From Acanthamoeba castellanii str. Neff (taxonomy: Eukaryota > Discosea > Longamoebia > Acanthamoebidae): a stretch of 49,607 nt of DNA. Of this stretch, positions 21,301 to 32,664 are shown in pieces. The stretch spans positions 275,327-324,933 of the forward strand of contig NW_004457415.1 of the NCBI RefSeq assembly GCF_000313135.1, given 5' to 3'. The notes beneath the pieces are model-generated. The model was not told where the DNA came from and searched no databases. It was given only the letters and a program-made list of their open reading frames with translations. A program made the position numbers and the translations under genes. Position 1 is the stretch's first letter; each line of letters starts with the position of its first letter.

Positions 21301-23777
21301 CGGCCTGTTCGGCGAGGCGTCGGCGCCCGCAGCCTCCAAGAAGACTACGGCTGCGCCCAAGGCGTCCGGCTCGCTCTTCGGCGACGTGGGCGGGGATGAC
21401 GACAACGGCCTCTTCGGTGCTGCGCCCAAGGCTGCGCCCAAGAAGCCCGCCGCAGCGCCCGCCAAGAAGGAGGTCGCGGCTGCCGCTGCGGCCGTCGTTG
21501 CCGAGGACCCGCTCGGCGGACTCCTCTCGTCCCCGGGCACGGCCAAGAAGGCGCCCGCTAAGGCGGCCGAGCCCCTCGCCGGCGGCCTCTTTGGTGAGGC
21601 GGCAGATCCGAAGCCCGCCGCTGCTGCCGAGAAGAAGGCCCCGGCGGCGGTCGATCTGTTTGCCGACCCCGCTGCGGCGCCGGCGCCCGCACCTGCGGCC
21701 AAGAAAACTGCTGGTGCTGCGGCCGCCGCTAAGAAGGCCGGACCTGCGGCCACCAAGGCGACGGCGGCGACTGCCAAGAAGACCACCGCGGCCGCCAAGG
21801 CTGCTGCGCCCGCCGCCAAGAAGACCACTGCCGCTGCTGCGGCCAAGACCGCCGCTGCCCCGGCTGCGAAGAAGACCACCACTGCCGCTGCCGCTGCGAA
21901 GAAGGCGGCTCCCGCTGCTGCCGCCAGCGCCGCGGATGATCTGTTCGCCAACGTGCCCGCGACTGCGGCTGCCAAGTCCACCGCCGCAGCCACCAAGAAG
22001 GCACCCGCGGCCAAGGCCGCGCCAGCTGCGAAGAAGGCCGCTGGTGCTGCGGCGGCTGCTGGGGACGACATCTTCGCTGACGTTCCCGCCACCAAGTCCG
22101 CTACGGGTGCCGCCAAGGCCGCGCCGGCCAAGAAGGCCACCGCCGTGCGGAAGACCACGGCCACCACCGCCGCGGCCGATGACATCTTTGGCGACCTCGG
22201 CGTTGGCGCGGCGTCGCCCGCTGCGGCCAAGAAGGCGGCCACGCCCGTGAAGAAGGCCCCCGCCGAGCCCGCTGCGGCGCCCAAGAAGGACGCAGACCTC
22301 GGCGACTCCCTCTTCGGCGACGTTCCCGCCACCGCCGCAGCCAAGAAGGCCACCACCGCCAGCAGCGCGCCGGCCAAGAAGGCCACCCAGCCCGCGGCGG
22401 CGACGGCCGATCTCTTTGGCGAGGACCCGCTCGCCGGCCCCGCGCCGGCCAAGAAGAAGGAGGCCGCCTCGGGCGGGCTGTTCGACAACCCGCTCGGACC
22501 CTCTGCTGTCGCTGCCGCGCCGGTCACGGCCGCCCCGATCGCCGGGCGCACGACCGAGGTGGTGCCCCTGCCCACTCTCAGCGTTTCCGAGAAGATGAAG
22601 CTGCTCGCCGAGCAGTCCGCCAAGGAGCAGGCGCCCAAGGAGGTCGAGGAGGTGGTCAACCGACCGCGGCGAGGGACTGCCGGCGGCAAGGTGGCCGCGC
22701 TCCAGGACTCGATCGGCAGCGCGATCAACCCGCTGGCCCTGCGACCGGGCGCACGCCGACCGGCCAAGGAGGCCGCCGCCGAGGAGGTGAGCGGCAGCGG
22801 CCCGCTCGACGTCGACGACCTGCCAGACTTTGGCGACAACGACGACGAGGGTGAGGCCGACACGGCCGCCGTGCCTCCGCCGTCGTTCGCCGCTGCAGCG
22901 GTGTCCAGGCCTCGATCGGCGGCCGCCGCGCCCATGCCTGCCGTGGTGACGGAGGACGAGAGCCAGGTCAAGAAGGGGCCGGCGCTGTCGCACGCGGTCA
23001 AGTCGCGCCCCATGAACTCCAACAAGCGGCTGCCGTCGCGCACTATGCGTTCTCGCGGCACCACCGCGGCCAGCGAGTCCGCCAAGCCCCGCGCCGGCAC
23101 TGACGGTACACATTACCCCCCTTGTGTGCGTTCGTGTGCGTGCGATGCGTGCGGTGTGTTCTCGCGACTGACGTGATGTGCGACACACAGCCACCTCGGT
23201 GTTCGGTGCGCTGGACCTGAGCCAGCCCAAGAAGTCCTCTACGGAGGAGCGACCAGCGGTCTCGCCCGTCAAGAAGCCCGCCGCTGCCGCCCCTGCGCCC
23301 GCGCCGGCAGTGGTCAACACCGACGACCTCCTCTCGTCGCTCTCCTCGTCGTCCGTGCTCGACGGCGACTTCAAGATGCCCTCCTTTTCGTCCACCTCCA
23401 CCTCCACCTCCACGTCGTCGTCGTCGATCTTTGGCGGAGACAACGACATGTTCGGCTCGGCCAACGGCAGCACCTCGGCCGCCGCCGCCGGCAGCAGGCC
23501 CAGAGCCGCGGCCAAGATCGGTCTCTTTGACGACCCCACGCCGTCGTCGTCATCTTCTTCGTCGGCTGCTCCTGCCAAGACGATGGCGTCGTCGTCGGGT
23601 GGCGGCGGAGGCGACGACTCGTTCGACATCTTCAGCAACCCGTTGATGGGCAAGAAGGAGAAGGAGGAGCGGGAGAAGAAGAGGCGCGAGGAGGAGGAGC
23701 GACAGGCCAAGGCGGCCGCCCCGCCGCCCGACATCTTCGCCGACCCGCTCGCCAAGGGCTCGTCTTCCTTCTTCTAG
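17402..23777 (+). CDS. WASHC2: WASH complex subunit 2 (FAM21-like), very long tail
   Basis: FAM21 links the WASH actin-nucleating complex to retromer on endosomes. Exons: 17402-17863, 17950-18114, 18210-18326, 18442-18685, 18812-21130, 21216-23105, 23191-23777; 1927 aa (human ~1300). After a Tyr/Gly/Asp-rich extension (1-115) comes the conserved head: [35 protein letters not shown], a long helical block and YPLPYVIGTVEF (quoted in part). The rest is a disordered tail with dozens of acidic-LF repeats (GGLFG, DDLFA, EGMFGG, DIFADVPAT), the type that binds VPS35. They are separated by Ala-Lys-Pro linkers (AAKK, PAKKA) that look like histone H1 tails but follow from composition. A predicted coiled EERQAKAAAPP tract lies near the end. 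Two ATGs (17402, 17405) start the frame. Confidence 0.88.
18340..18380. repeat. (ACGC)n tetranucleotide microsatellite in FAM21 intron 3
   Basis: Ten ACGC units just downstream of the exon ending at 18326. Confidence 0.9.
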
Positions 23778-23828
23778 AAGCTCTCGATGAAGAAGATGAA
23801 GAAGCCGTCCTACTTCGGTTTACGACAA

Positions 23829-23866
23829 AAATACATAATTATAAACATGTTTATAATTATGTATTT
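23829..23866. repeat. Perfect 38-bp AT-rich palindrome 3' of FAM21
   Basis: Each of the 19 bases on one side of the centre (23847/23848) pairs with its partner on the other; arms begin AAATACATAATTATAAAC. It sits 52 bp past the FAM21 stop and 83 bp before the next start, in an AT-rich island of an otherwise GC-rich region. It may act in transcript 3'-end formation, or be the remains of an inserted element; nothing in the sequence decides this. Confidence 0.95.
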
Positions 23867-23948
23867 AATCCGGAATGTTGTAAAAAAGAAAAGACACATA
23901 TATTTCGGGTATTTTATATTTTTGTGATTTACTTTCTCCGGCATCGAG

Positions 23949-26900
23949 ATGACAACACGGGTGGTGGCCGTACGCGACTACTCGTCTCCGCTGTTCAATC
24001 AGCTGGCGTGCAACCGCGGCGAGGTGCTCCACGTCGACTGGGCCAAAAGGTTTGCCCCCTTTCTCCATCATTTTCACAATTGCAAATGAAAATCTCCTTG
24101 CCTGCACAATCGCGATTTTGAGACCAAAACTTGGATCATGGAGACATTCGCATCTTCTTTCTTGATGGTTGCACACAACGCTGGAGCTGAGCGCGAGCGA
24201 CTGACCACGAAGTACAACTTCGAAATCTCCACAGCACGCAGGGCTGGCTCTGGTGCAAGCGCAACGTGCCGCCCGGCTCGCCCGAGGAGGACGAAGGCCT
24301 CGTGCCGGCCAACCACCTCCGTGAAACCTGGGTACGTGGGTCGTGTCGTTGGTCGTGTCGTGTGTCGTGTGTCGTGTTGGCGTGTGTGTCGTGTGTCGTG
24401 TTGCGTGTCGTGTGTTCACATGTGCGTTTGTGTGGTTGGTACAGAAAGAGGAGATCGAGTCGCTGGGTCTGCCGATCATCGCGACGGAGATGGAGAATGA
24501 GGTGGTCAAGTTCATCGACCCGGTACTACAGCACAGCCCCGCCCTCGTCGAAGAGCCCTCGGCCGCCGACGCGCCCCAGCCCAGCGCTTCGTCCCTCTTT
24601 GGCGGCGGCAGCAGCAGCAGCACCTCGTCCCTGTTCGGCGGGTCTTCTTCATCGTCGTCGTCGTCGTCTTCTTCATCGTCTTCGACGTCTTCGCTGTTCT
24701 CGGGCTCGTTCTCTCTTGCGTCGGCCATGGAGTCTCAGGCCAACCAGCCGCCCATCCTCGCGCCCGGTAAGCCCCACAATCGCCCGTCTCTGCTCCCCTC
24801 ATCGCTCTGTGCGCAGCCTGACTGACCACCCACCACCTACCACCACCCACCACCCACCCACCGCACCACGCAGGCCTCTCGTGCCTGATCTGGCCCATGC
24901 ACCCGGTGGAGTTTATGACCAAGTGCGTCGTCGGCCCGCCACAGCTCTGGGCTGCTTACCACCTATTCTGGTTGTTGACTTTTGTTTGTCACTGTGTGCT
25001 GGGCCACCATCACCACAGGATATGGCAGAAGAAGGCCTACGTGGTGCAGGGCTGCGGCGAGCGTCTGCAGAAGGTCAAGCAGGACTTTATGAACTACGAC
25101 GTCGAGCAGCTCGTCTCCCAGGCCTCGGTACAGATCTACCGCCTGGCCCTTCGCTACAGCATTCCTTGAATTGCATTCTCGCGCTCAACATTCCACACAC
25201 TCCTGACATTCCAACCCACACTCCTCTAGGACTGCGTGGTGTGGATGAAGACCACCGACGGCAAGATCCAGCACCTCTACGCCGGTACCTCTGCGCCCCA
25301 GATCTCCCCTCACCCTACTTCTCCAAGAAACAGTATTGTCGCACTCACGATCGCCCACTTCGTCCGCGCAGATAACAAGACGGCCTACCACTGTTACCTC
25401 GCCGGTCACTCGCTGTACGTCGTGTCGTGTGCGTGTCGTGTCGTGTGTGTGTGCGTGCGCGTGCGTGTGCGTGTGCGTGTCATGACTGTTGGAGCGCGTG
25501 CTCACTCATATACGTTTTTTTCCGCTCGTAGGTACTTCAACCCGCCGGTGGCCCTGCAGAAGAGTTACATCAAGCAGTTGGCCGAAGACCTGGGCGCCAA
25601 CTTCGGACTCAAGAAGGTGCGCCCAGTGCCCCCCCCCCACAGTCTCTCACACTTGTGTCGATTTCCCCTCGTTTGACCTTTTCTCTCTCTTTTCCCCTCC
25701 TCCCTCTCTGCCAGGATGACGGCTTCGGCGGCGATATCGAGATCTTCGCGGTCCGAGGCAAGCACGTCACCGACTGGCACTTTGACGCGCAGGAGGTGTG
25801 CCACGTGTGTCGTGAGCCGTGTGTGTCGTGTGTCGTGTGTCGTGGCTGACGTCATCGCCGTGTGCGGTCGCGTTGTCGTTTGTGTGGTCTTTCAGAACTT
25901 CACGATCCAGCTGACGGGTCGCAAGCGCTGGAGCATCAGTCCGGGCGTGTTCTGCCCCGTCACCAACCACACCAACCCGAAGAACATCGCCACCGAGAAA
26001 TACGACGTGCGTCTCCTCCTCTCCAGACTTAACATCACTAACACAACCACCCACACAAGTCGCGAGTCACTTTACTTATCCCCTGCGTGTGCGGCGTGTG
26101 CGGTGGTGTGGGTGTGTGGTGCCGTTGGAAAACGAACAGGAGCATAGGAAGGTGCACGCGTCCTACGCGCCCGCTGCGGATGTGGAGCCGCCTAAGGACT
26201 TTTCCCAGGCGCAAACCTTCGTGCTGAGGTCAGCCTGCCCCCTCTGGAAGACCGTCTATGTGGAGTGCTTGACTCATTATGGGACGCGTGCGTTGTGTGC
26301 GATGTCGTGCCGTGTGTGTCGTGTCGTGTCGTGTCGTGTGTCGTGTGCAGGCCCGGATCGGTGATGTACGTCCCGGCGGGCTACTGGCACCACGTCACCT
26401 GCGACTCGGACGAGGGCTCGCTGTCGATCAACTTCTCGATGTCGACCTCCTCGTGGCTCGACCTCCTCATGAACTCGCTGGGCCAGCACCTGTGGAAGTA
26501 CCAGCACTGGCGCGAGAACATCATCGTCAAGGTATTTATACATATTTCTTTATTTATTTATATGTTCAAGTTATTAGAGCATTGTTATTTTTTTACATTT
26601 TATTTATGTAAAATTTATGTAAAAATTTTTAAGTTTTGTTTTATTCTACTAATTATGTTGTTGCGTAGGACCCGTCGTCGGCTCGGGCGCATCTGCGGGC
26701 GCTGCTGACCAACCTGCCGCGCGAGATCGGGCTGCTCTCCGCCCGCGACTTCCTGCCCCAGGGCCTCTTCCGCGAACACAAAGAGCGGGTGCGCTCTGCC
26801 CTTTCCCCTCCCGCCAGCCCAACACTCATCGCCGCACACGACCGTGCACGACCGCACACGACCGCACACGACCGCACACAGGAGGTGAACGTAGACACCA

Positions 26901-27770
26901 GCGAGCAGGGCACCGAGGTGGAGATTACCAAGGACACCGTGCTCCGACGCAACCCAGTCGCCGTCATCAGCAAGGACAAGCCCACCACCACCTCCGCCGC
27001 CGCCGCCAAAAGGCCCGCCTGCCCTCCGCCGACGGCCTTCGACAAGGGCGGCCGCAAGCGCGCGCTGCAGTCCATGCTCGGCGACGACAAGGAGGGCGGC
27101 GGCGACGATGATGATGGCCGCGAGCGCCAGGGCAAGGAGAGCTGGACGCTGCACCTGGCGTTCGGCAACAAGGACTTCAAGTCGAGCCTCGAGGCCAAGA
27201 TCTTCGTCAAGCGCGCGATGGGGTGCGTGCTGGACTGGGTCGAGCGGCGCCAGGGCGCCCGCGGGCCTGATGCGGCGAACGAGGCCGACGGCGGGCGGTG
27301 GGCGGCGTTCACGGCGGGCCAGCTCTATTCCGAGAGCGGCTACCGCGACCTGGTCAAGGCGCGCAAGGCCGCTCGCGACCAGCGCCGAAAGCGAAGACGA
27401 AGCGAAGACCAAAACGCGAAAGCGAAGAGGCACGTACGAAAGAACGAAAACGACGATGGCGATGACGACGACGATGAGGAGGGGATGGGTCGGTTCGAGG
27501 ATGAAGACGATGAAGAGGACGAGGACGAGATGGACGAGGAGGAGCAGAGGGAGGGCGCGGTCGGCGGCTTCGGAGACGTGGAGCAGCTGCTGAGCGTGCT
27601 CGTGTTCAACGGCTACCTGACCAAGGTCAAGTCCAACAAGGCCAAGGTACCACCATCGCCCGCACACGCACCGCGCACCGCGCACCGCGCACGCACACGC
27701 ACTCATCCGTTGACTCACGGTGTGTGGGTCGTGTCATGTTTGTGTCGTGTCACAGGAGGGGGCTGAGTGA
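23949..27770 (+). CDS. SH3 domain + JmjC/cupin oxygenase fusion
   Basis: Fifteen exons: 23949-24049, 24235-24331, 24445-24766, 24874-24922, 25019-25127, 25230-25284, 25372-25414, 25532-25616, 25715-25795, 25896-26006, 26140-26228, 26351-26531, 26669-26788, 26882-27646, 27756-27770; 740 aa. Residues 1-65 form an SH3 domain: RVVAVRDYSS, NRGEVLHVDW, GWLWCKR, GLVPANHL. A serine-rich linker follows. The catalytic part (~150-480) has DWHFDAQENFTIQLTGRKRWSI with HxD metal ligands His309/Asp311 and GSVMYVPAGYWHHVT (His394 or His395), as in JmjC/cupin-8 Fe(II)/2-oxoglutarate hydroxylases. The C-terminal part has a winged-helix-like stretch, then Lys/Arg-rich and Asp/Glu-rich tracts. Substrate unknown; an SH3 on this enzyme type suggests targeting to a Pro-rich partner. 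The last exon is only 15 nt (EGAE-stop). Confidence 0.82.
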
Positions 27771-27816
27771 TATGAAACCTCTCTCGAATCAGAGTGAAAC
27801 AATTAAAGTACTTCTG

Positions 27817-30162
27817 TTATGCCCACTGGCCACAGCCCATGGACTCTTCCGTAAAGTAGTCCCACAGCATCAGATGCCTGCACACCGCGGAGCGCATGAG
27901 CCTCGGGATACGACACGACACGACACGACCAACGACACGACACGTAGCGGTGAATAGGTACGAGGAGGTGGAGGTGACGAGGGTGTCGTTGTGGTAGACC
28001 AGGTCGTAGGGTCCGCCCCTGCCGCCGCCGCTGCCGCTGCTGCTGGCCTTGGCCGCCGGCGCCGCGAGCGGGAAGCTCTCGCTCACGCGACCGCTCCGGC
28101 GGTCAACGACCGCCCACGAGTCGCCCAGCCCCAGCACCCACTTGTATCGGTCGAACTGGACCCTGAAAGGCGCCTCTGCACAGTACCATCAACACGCGCG
28201 TGTGTCGTGTCAGCGCGTCGTGCGTGTGGCGTGTGACGTGTGACGTGTGGCGTGTGCGTGTGCGTGCGTGTGTCGTACGTGCGGCGCCCATGAGAGTTCG
28301 GCTGAGGAAGTGGTGCGACGGAAAGGGCGACGACGGCGTGAGCACGCCACCTGCAAGGTCGAAGCTGTGGAAGGTGTGCTCCTGCGCGGTGGTCTCGGTC
28401 AGCAGCAGCGTGCCATCGTGAAGAGCCGCACACCGGTACTTCGTCGCAGCTGTGTTTGGGAGTTGATGGTACAATTTGCAGTCAACGTGTGTCGTCGGTC
28501 GTGTGCGTGTGCGTGTGCGTGTGCGTGTGCGTGTCGTGTCGTGTCGTGTCGTGTCCTAACCGTGCGCCGGTTCGAGGCAGTCGAGCTGCTGGCCCAGCTT
28601 GCGGAGGTCCCAGAGCGCGGCTCGTCGGTGGCCCACCACGCAGAGTTGATTGGGGTTCGTCCTCCCACCAAGGCCCAAGAAATGCACCGACGAGTCCTCA
28701 TCCCAACCCACCTGACCCCTCCCAAGTGAGCTTCGTGTCGCGTGTCGTGTGTCGTGTGCCGCGTGTGCCGCGTGTGCCGTGTGTTGTTGTGTGTCGTGCA
28801 TGTGCGGTGGTGAGCGTGTCGTGTGGTACCTGACCGACTTGGGAGCCCACGCGATGATCGACACAGCTGAGACCTAAAGGACCGGCGAGGCAGGCCAGCT
28901 GGCTCACGGGGTCGACCGACAGCAGCTCGAACTGCCGCGTGGAATCCACCGCCACCGTCTTGATGTCGTCCAACGTCCGCACGTCCATCAACGTCTTGAC
29001 CAAGTCAACACCAACATTCACGGCACCATCGTCATCAACATCGTCATCATCATAATCTTCAGCATCATCACACAACATCATTAGCATCACTCTACCAGCT
29101 CGGATTCGTGGAGGAGGAAGAGGGTGTCGTCGCTTGGCCAGCAGAGCGCCCGCGGAGTGCTCGGCAGGGTGCGCCAATCTGAACGTTGGACGAATAGAAG
29201 CGGTGAGGGCGCGTCTTGCGTGTCGTGTGCGTGTCGTGTGCGTGCCGTGTGCGTGGCGTGTCGTGTCGTATCGTATCGTGTCGTGTCGTGTTGATGTGTG
29301 TCGTGTCATGTCGTGTGGTAGTAGCAGATGTGAAGGAAGAGTTAACGCGCACCGCGCTTGCCGTTGGCGTAGAGTACGAGGACGTAGGACATCTGGTAGG
29401 ACTCGATGGCGATGCGGGCGAAACACACCTTGCCGTCACGCGGGGCCACCCGCGACGACTCCCGCGATGGCTTGTAGAGGGAAGGCACGTCGTGACCTGT
29501 TCAGCAGCACACACGACACACACACACACAACACATAATTAGCATTTTTACAAATAATGATGAGTGGCTTGACACTAGAAAGATGTTGTTCTGATGAGGG
29601 AGAAGAGGTGGAGGAGTACTCCAGAGCAGGTTGCGCTGGTTGGTCATCCATCGCTCATGCACCCGCCGCGCGTTGGCCACCAGCTCCGCGCGCCACTCCA
29701 CCACATTGCCGTTGTTGTTGTGGTTGTGGCTCAGCACGGCGCTGCCTCGAACAACAATGTCGGGGCCGCAATGACCGCCCAGACAGCTCGCGGACCGCCC
29801 GCGGCCGGTGGCGAGGCCGACGTCAGGGCCGGGCCATGTCGGGTGGCAAGTGGTGGTGTGCGGGTGTTGGGCGGGGTGTGGTGGCGCGGGCAGCGAAGCG
29901 GCCGGGAAGCGAGCGCGGAAGGGGGTGCGCCACAGGCGCCAGTAGCTGGCCAGGCCGTGCCACCGGCGGTTCACCAGCACCGCCGCACACAGCCATTCGG
30001 TCTTCCTCAGCTTTCTGCGTTTGTCGAGTTCACATCTCAGCGTCAGTGCGGTAAGAAGAACAAACTCTTTTTCGGCTGAGCCTGGCGGCAGGCGCACCTG
30101 ATGACCTCGCTCAGAAGCTCATCTGGCAAGGCCAGTGTCATGTCTTGCCCCTCCATCATCAT
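27817..30162 (-). CDS. F-box protein with WD40-like propeller
   Basis: Nine exons: 30162-30098, 30014-29620, 29496-29353, 29178-29096, 28994-28830, 28711-28561, 28449-28279, 28175-27944, 27877-27817; 488 aa. The N-terminal F-box reads LALPDELLSEVI, then CAAVLVNRRWHGLASYWRLW (in parts). The downstream segments look like WD40/propeller blades: VLVLYANGK, RALCWPSDDTLFLLHESEL, DSTRQFELLSVDPVSQLACL, LCVVGHRRAALWDLRKLGQQ, YKWVLGLGDSWAVVDRRSG and HLMLWDYF at the end. Likely a substrate adaptor of an SCF ubiquitin ligase. A Pro/Gly-rich insert (~57-110) in exon 2 may be partly intronic. The stop lies only 46 bp from the stop of the convergent SH3-JmjC gene. Confidence 0.72.
28498..28555. repeat. (GTGTGC)n / (GTGTC)n microsatellite in F-box gene intron
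   Basis: Six GTGTGC-type units merge into four GTGTC units between exons 6 and 7 of the F-box gene. Confidence 0.85.
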
Positions 30163-30299
30163 AGCCAGCTCTGTATGATGTGCTTAACTCCCTGTTGTTG
30201 AGCCGGCACAGTGCTCCCAACCGGAACAATGCAAAGAATGCGGTGCGACTTCCCGCAACATTGTTTGTTTTTGGCAAACGCTGCTGTTTTCCAGTTGCG

Positions 30300-31190
30300 T
30301 TTCTGAATTGAGCTTCGGAAACGAACGGCTCCGTAAGGGTACCCCCTTCGCCGAGCTTCAAGCCCACCGCCTACGGAGTCACCCAGCGCCAGTGCTTCGC
30401 CTTCTCACTCGCCAAGCGCGTCGCTCACCAGGTCGCCAAGCCACCTTGTCGAGCCCTACCCCGAGTGTAGCGAGCCCAACACCGAGCCAACCGCTAGCGA
30501 CCACTGCCTCCCCGTCGGCCAGCTCATCGCCCGTCTATCTGGTGAGCAACACCGGTAGGGTGGCGACGTGCCTGTGCTGCTCAACCTCACCGCGCCCGAC
30601 GTGATTCTAGTTCCCAAAGGTGTGGTCCTCTCGGTGCTCAACCAAGGTTGCTGTGGGGACTGAAAGCTCTGTTGCTGAATTCCACTGACTTGGCCACGCG
30701 GCCGTGGCCGCTGGTGGACGACGTCGAGCTGAACCTGCTCACTGCCAACCTCACCACCACCGACGTCACCACAGGCAAGGCCGACGGAACCGACGCTCAA
30801 GACCAAGCCACAGGCAACAGCCGACTGGAGCTGCAGTGACAAGCTCAAGAGATCGTAGCGGTGTCGGTGGTGGTCCCCGTGGCCGAGATGGGCGTGGCTG
30901 GCGTGGCTGTCGCAGTGGTTGTAGCAGTGGTGAAGAAGCGGCAGCTGCGGAGGAACAAGCTTGAATCGGCGCCGCTCCGTAAACTACAGCGACAACTTGT
31001 TTGCCAATGTCCGGACTTCGCCTTCGGCGCATGCCCATTTATGTTTCAACGAATCCCGCACAGGACGAATACAAGATCTCCGAGGCAGAGCCAACAGAAA
31101 ATCAAACGCGGTTGTCCAACTTGTACGACCAGTGGGAGCACCCTAACGATCGTAATTTGCACTTAAACGGAACCCCGGACCCAAGCTAGT
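30300..31190 (+). pseudogene. Possible decayed Ser/Pro-Thr-rich membrane-protein gene
   Basis: Short open pieces in different frames look like parts of a surface protein: a Pro-Thr/Ser stalk (SSPTPSVASPTPSQP) near 30450-30530, a strand-rich piece NLTAPDVILVPKGVVLSVLNQG near 30580-30650 (in parts), STDLATRPWPL near 30685, and a hydrophobic stretch GVAGVAVAVVVAVV followed by KKRQLRR near 30890-30955 that would suit a membrane anchor with basic stop-transfer. In-frame stops lie between pieces and clean splice sites joining them were not found. A real multi-exon gene with unrecognised introns remains possible. Confidence 0.35.
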
Positions 31191-31242
31191 TTGGTTCCTC
31201 ATCTCGCAACAGAGCTTTCTTCTGCACTCACCCACACCTCAC

Positions 31243-32664
31243 ATGCACTCGCTGGGTCTGACCACTCTCCTGCTGCTTGTCGCCGTAGCCTGCGCTGGCT
31301 TCGCGGCCGGAGCCCCGGCGCACCCGGTGGTCTTCTTCCCGGGCTACAGCCTGTCCGTCTTTGAGGTCACTGTCACCAACCAGACCGTCCAGCCTTCGTG
31401 CCCCGCCTCGGGCACCTACCGGCTCCACTTCGAGGCCGACGCGGTCCAGAATGGGTTCGACATCACCTGCATGACCAACCTCTTGGCCCTCAACTACTCG
31501 ACCGAGACCGGGCGCTTCTCCGGCCAGGAGGGAGTCAGCGTGGCGCTCAAGGACTACGGCCACCCGGCCTGCGCGCCCTTCTACGAGCCCTTCTTCGTCG
31601 CTATGGAGGGGGCGGGCCTGGTGCGCAACACCACCCTGCTGGCGGCCTGCTTCGACTGGCGCATGGCGCCCAACGTTGATGTGATTCCGGGCACCAACTT
31701 CATGGCGGACACCCGCGAGCTGGTCATTCGGGCCTACGAAGCGGCCAACCAAACCAAGGTGTACCTGGTGGGCCACTCCAACGGTCCCATCGTGGCCCAG
31801 TACTTCCTTCTTCACGCTGGCGCCGACTTCCGCGAGAAGTACATCGGTACAACTTCGCCCCCCCCCCCAAACCCACATCTTTTACACAAGATTAGTGGTT
31901 CATCTTCTTTTACTCTACAGCTGGGTTCATCCCCTACGCGGGCAACTGGGCCGGCGGTGGACTGATGACATCGCTGCTCTTCGAAGGCCTGTCCGTGCTC
32001 GACTTCACCTTCCTCCCGAGCACGGCCGCCACCTTCGAGGCCTGGCCCTCGACCTACTTCTCCGCCGCCCAGCCGGCCACCTTCAAGCGGGTCATCACCC
32101 TCATCCGCACCCCCGAGCGCAACTACACGCCCGAAGACTACACCCAGCTGTGGGCCGACAGCGGGCTCGAGCTGGCGGCCGTGCTCAACCCCAAGTACAA
32201 CGGGCTGGTCAAGCCCACCATGTTCCCCGAGGTGCCTGTCTTCAACTTCTTCGGCTCCAACATTTCGACCATCGTCGGCACTGCGCGGGCCAACCTCACT
32301 GTCGGTCAGAGCTCCACAGGTATGAAGGCCTCAAGCTAACACCCGACCCTCACTAGTCGTGATCACGGTTAGCCTCAAGCCGGAGCTAATGCGCCTCTGA
32401 TCTCTTCTTGCAGCGTACCTCGAGGCGCTGGGGGACATCAACCAGGAGTACATCACGAACGAGTCGAACGAGATCTGGTCGGAGATGAGGTGCGACTCGT
32501 TCACGAACAAGGACCTGCCGAACGTGGACCACTTTGCCCTGCCCAACCACCCGGACGTGCTCAACGCCACCGTGGCCATCATCAAGGCGCCCACGCCCGG
32601 CGACCTCTGCTCCGGCGCTGCCGGCCCGCTGCTGGCCAACAGCTGGCTGCGCCTCATCATGTGA
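31243..32664 (+). CDS. Secreted LCAT-family acyltransferase/phospholipase
   Basis: Three exons: 31243-31846, 31921-32319, 32414-32664; 417 aa. A signal peptide is clear (SLGLTTLLLLVAVACAGFAAG). The alpha/beta-hydrolase follows: PVVFFPGYSLS (oxyanion side), CFDWRMAP, and the nucleophile elbow VYLVGHSNG (Ser179), as in LCAT, PDAT and lysosomal phospholipase A2. The C-terminal part has VDHFALPNHPDVLN, with His374 and His380 as candidates for the catalytic His. Several N-x-S/T sites support secretion or lysosomal delivery. The family uses phospholipids as acyl donors to sterols, glycerides or water. No transmembrane segment is seen after the signal peptide. Confidence 0.85.

Noticed and set aside
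21400..22400. Histone H1-like Ala-Lys-Pro region as a separate histone gene
   Set aside because: It is continuous with DDLFA and DIFADVP motifs in the same frame of FAM21 and has no winged-helix globular domain.
18697..23755. Long minus-strand frames (599, 427, 909 and 634 codons) opposite FAM21
   Set aside because: They are antisense shadows of repetitive GCC/AAG codons (Gly-Leu-Leu or Ser-rich runs). The + strand encodes the FAM21 head and LF motifs.
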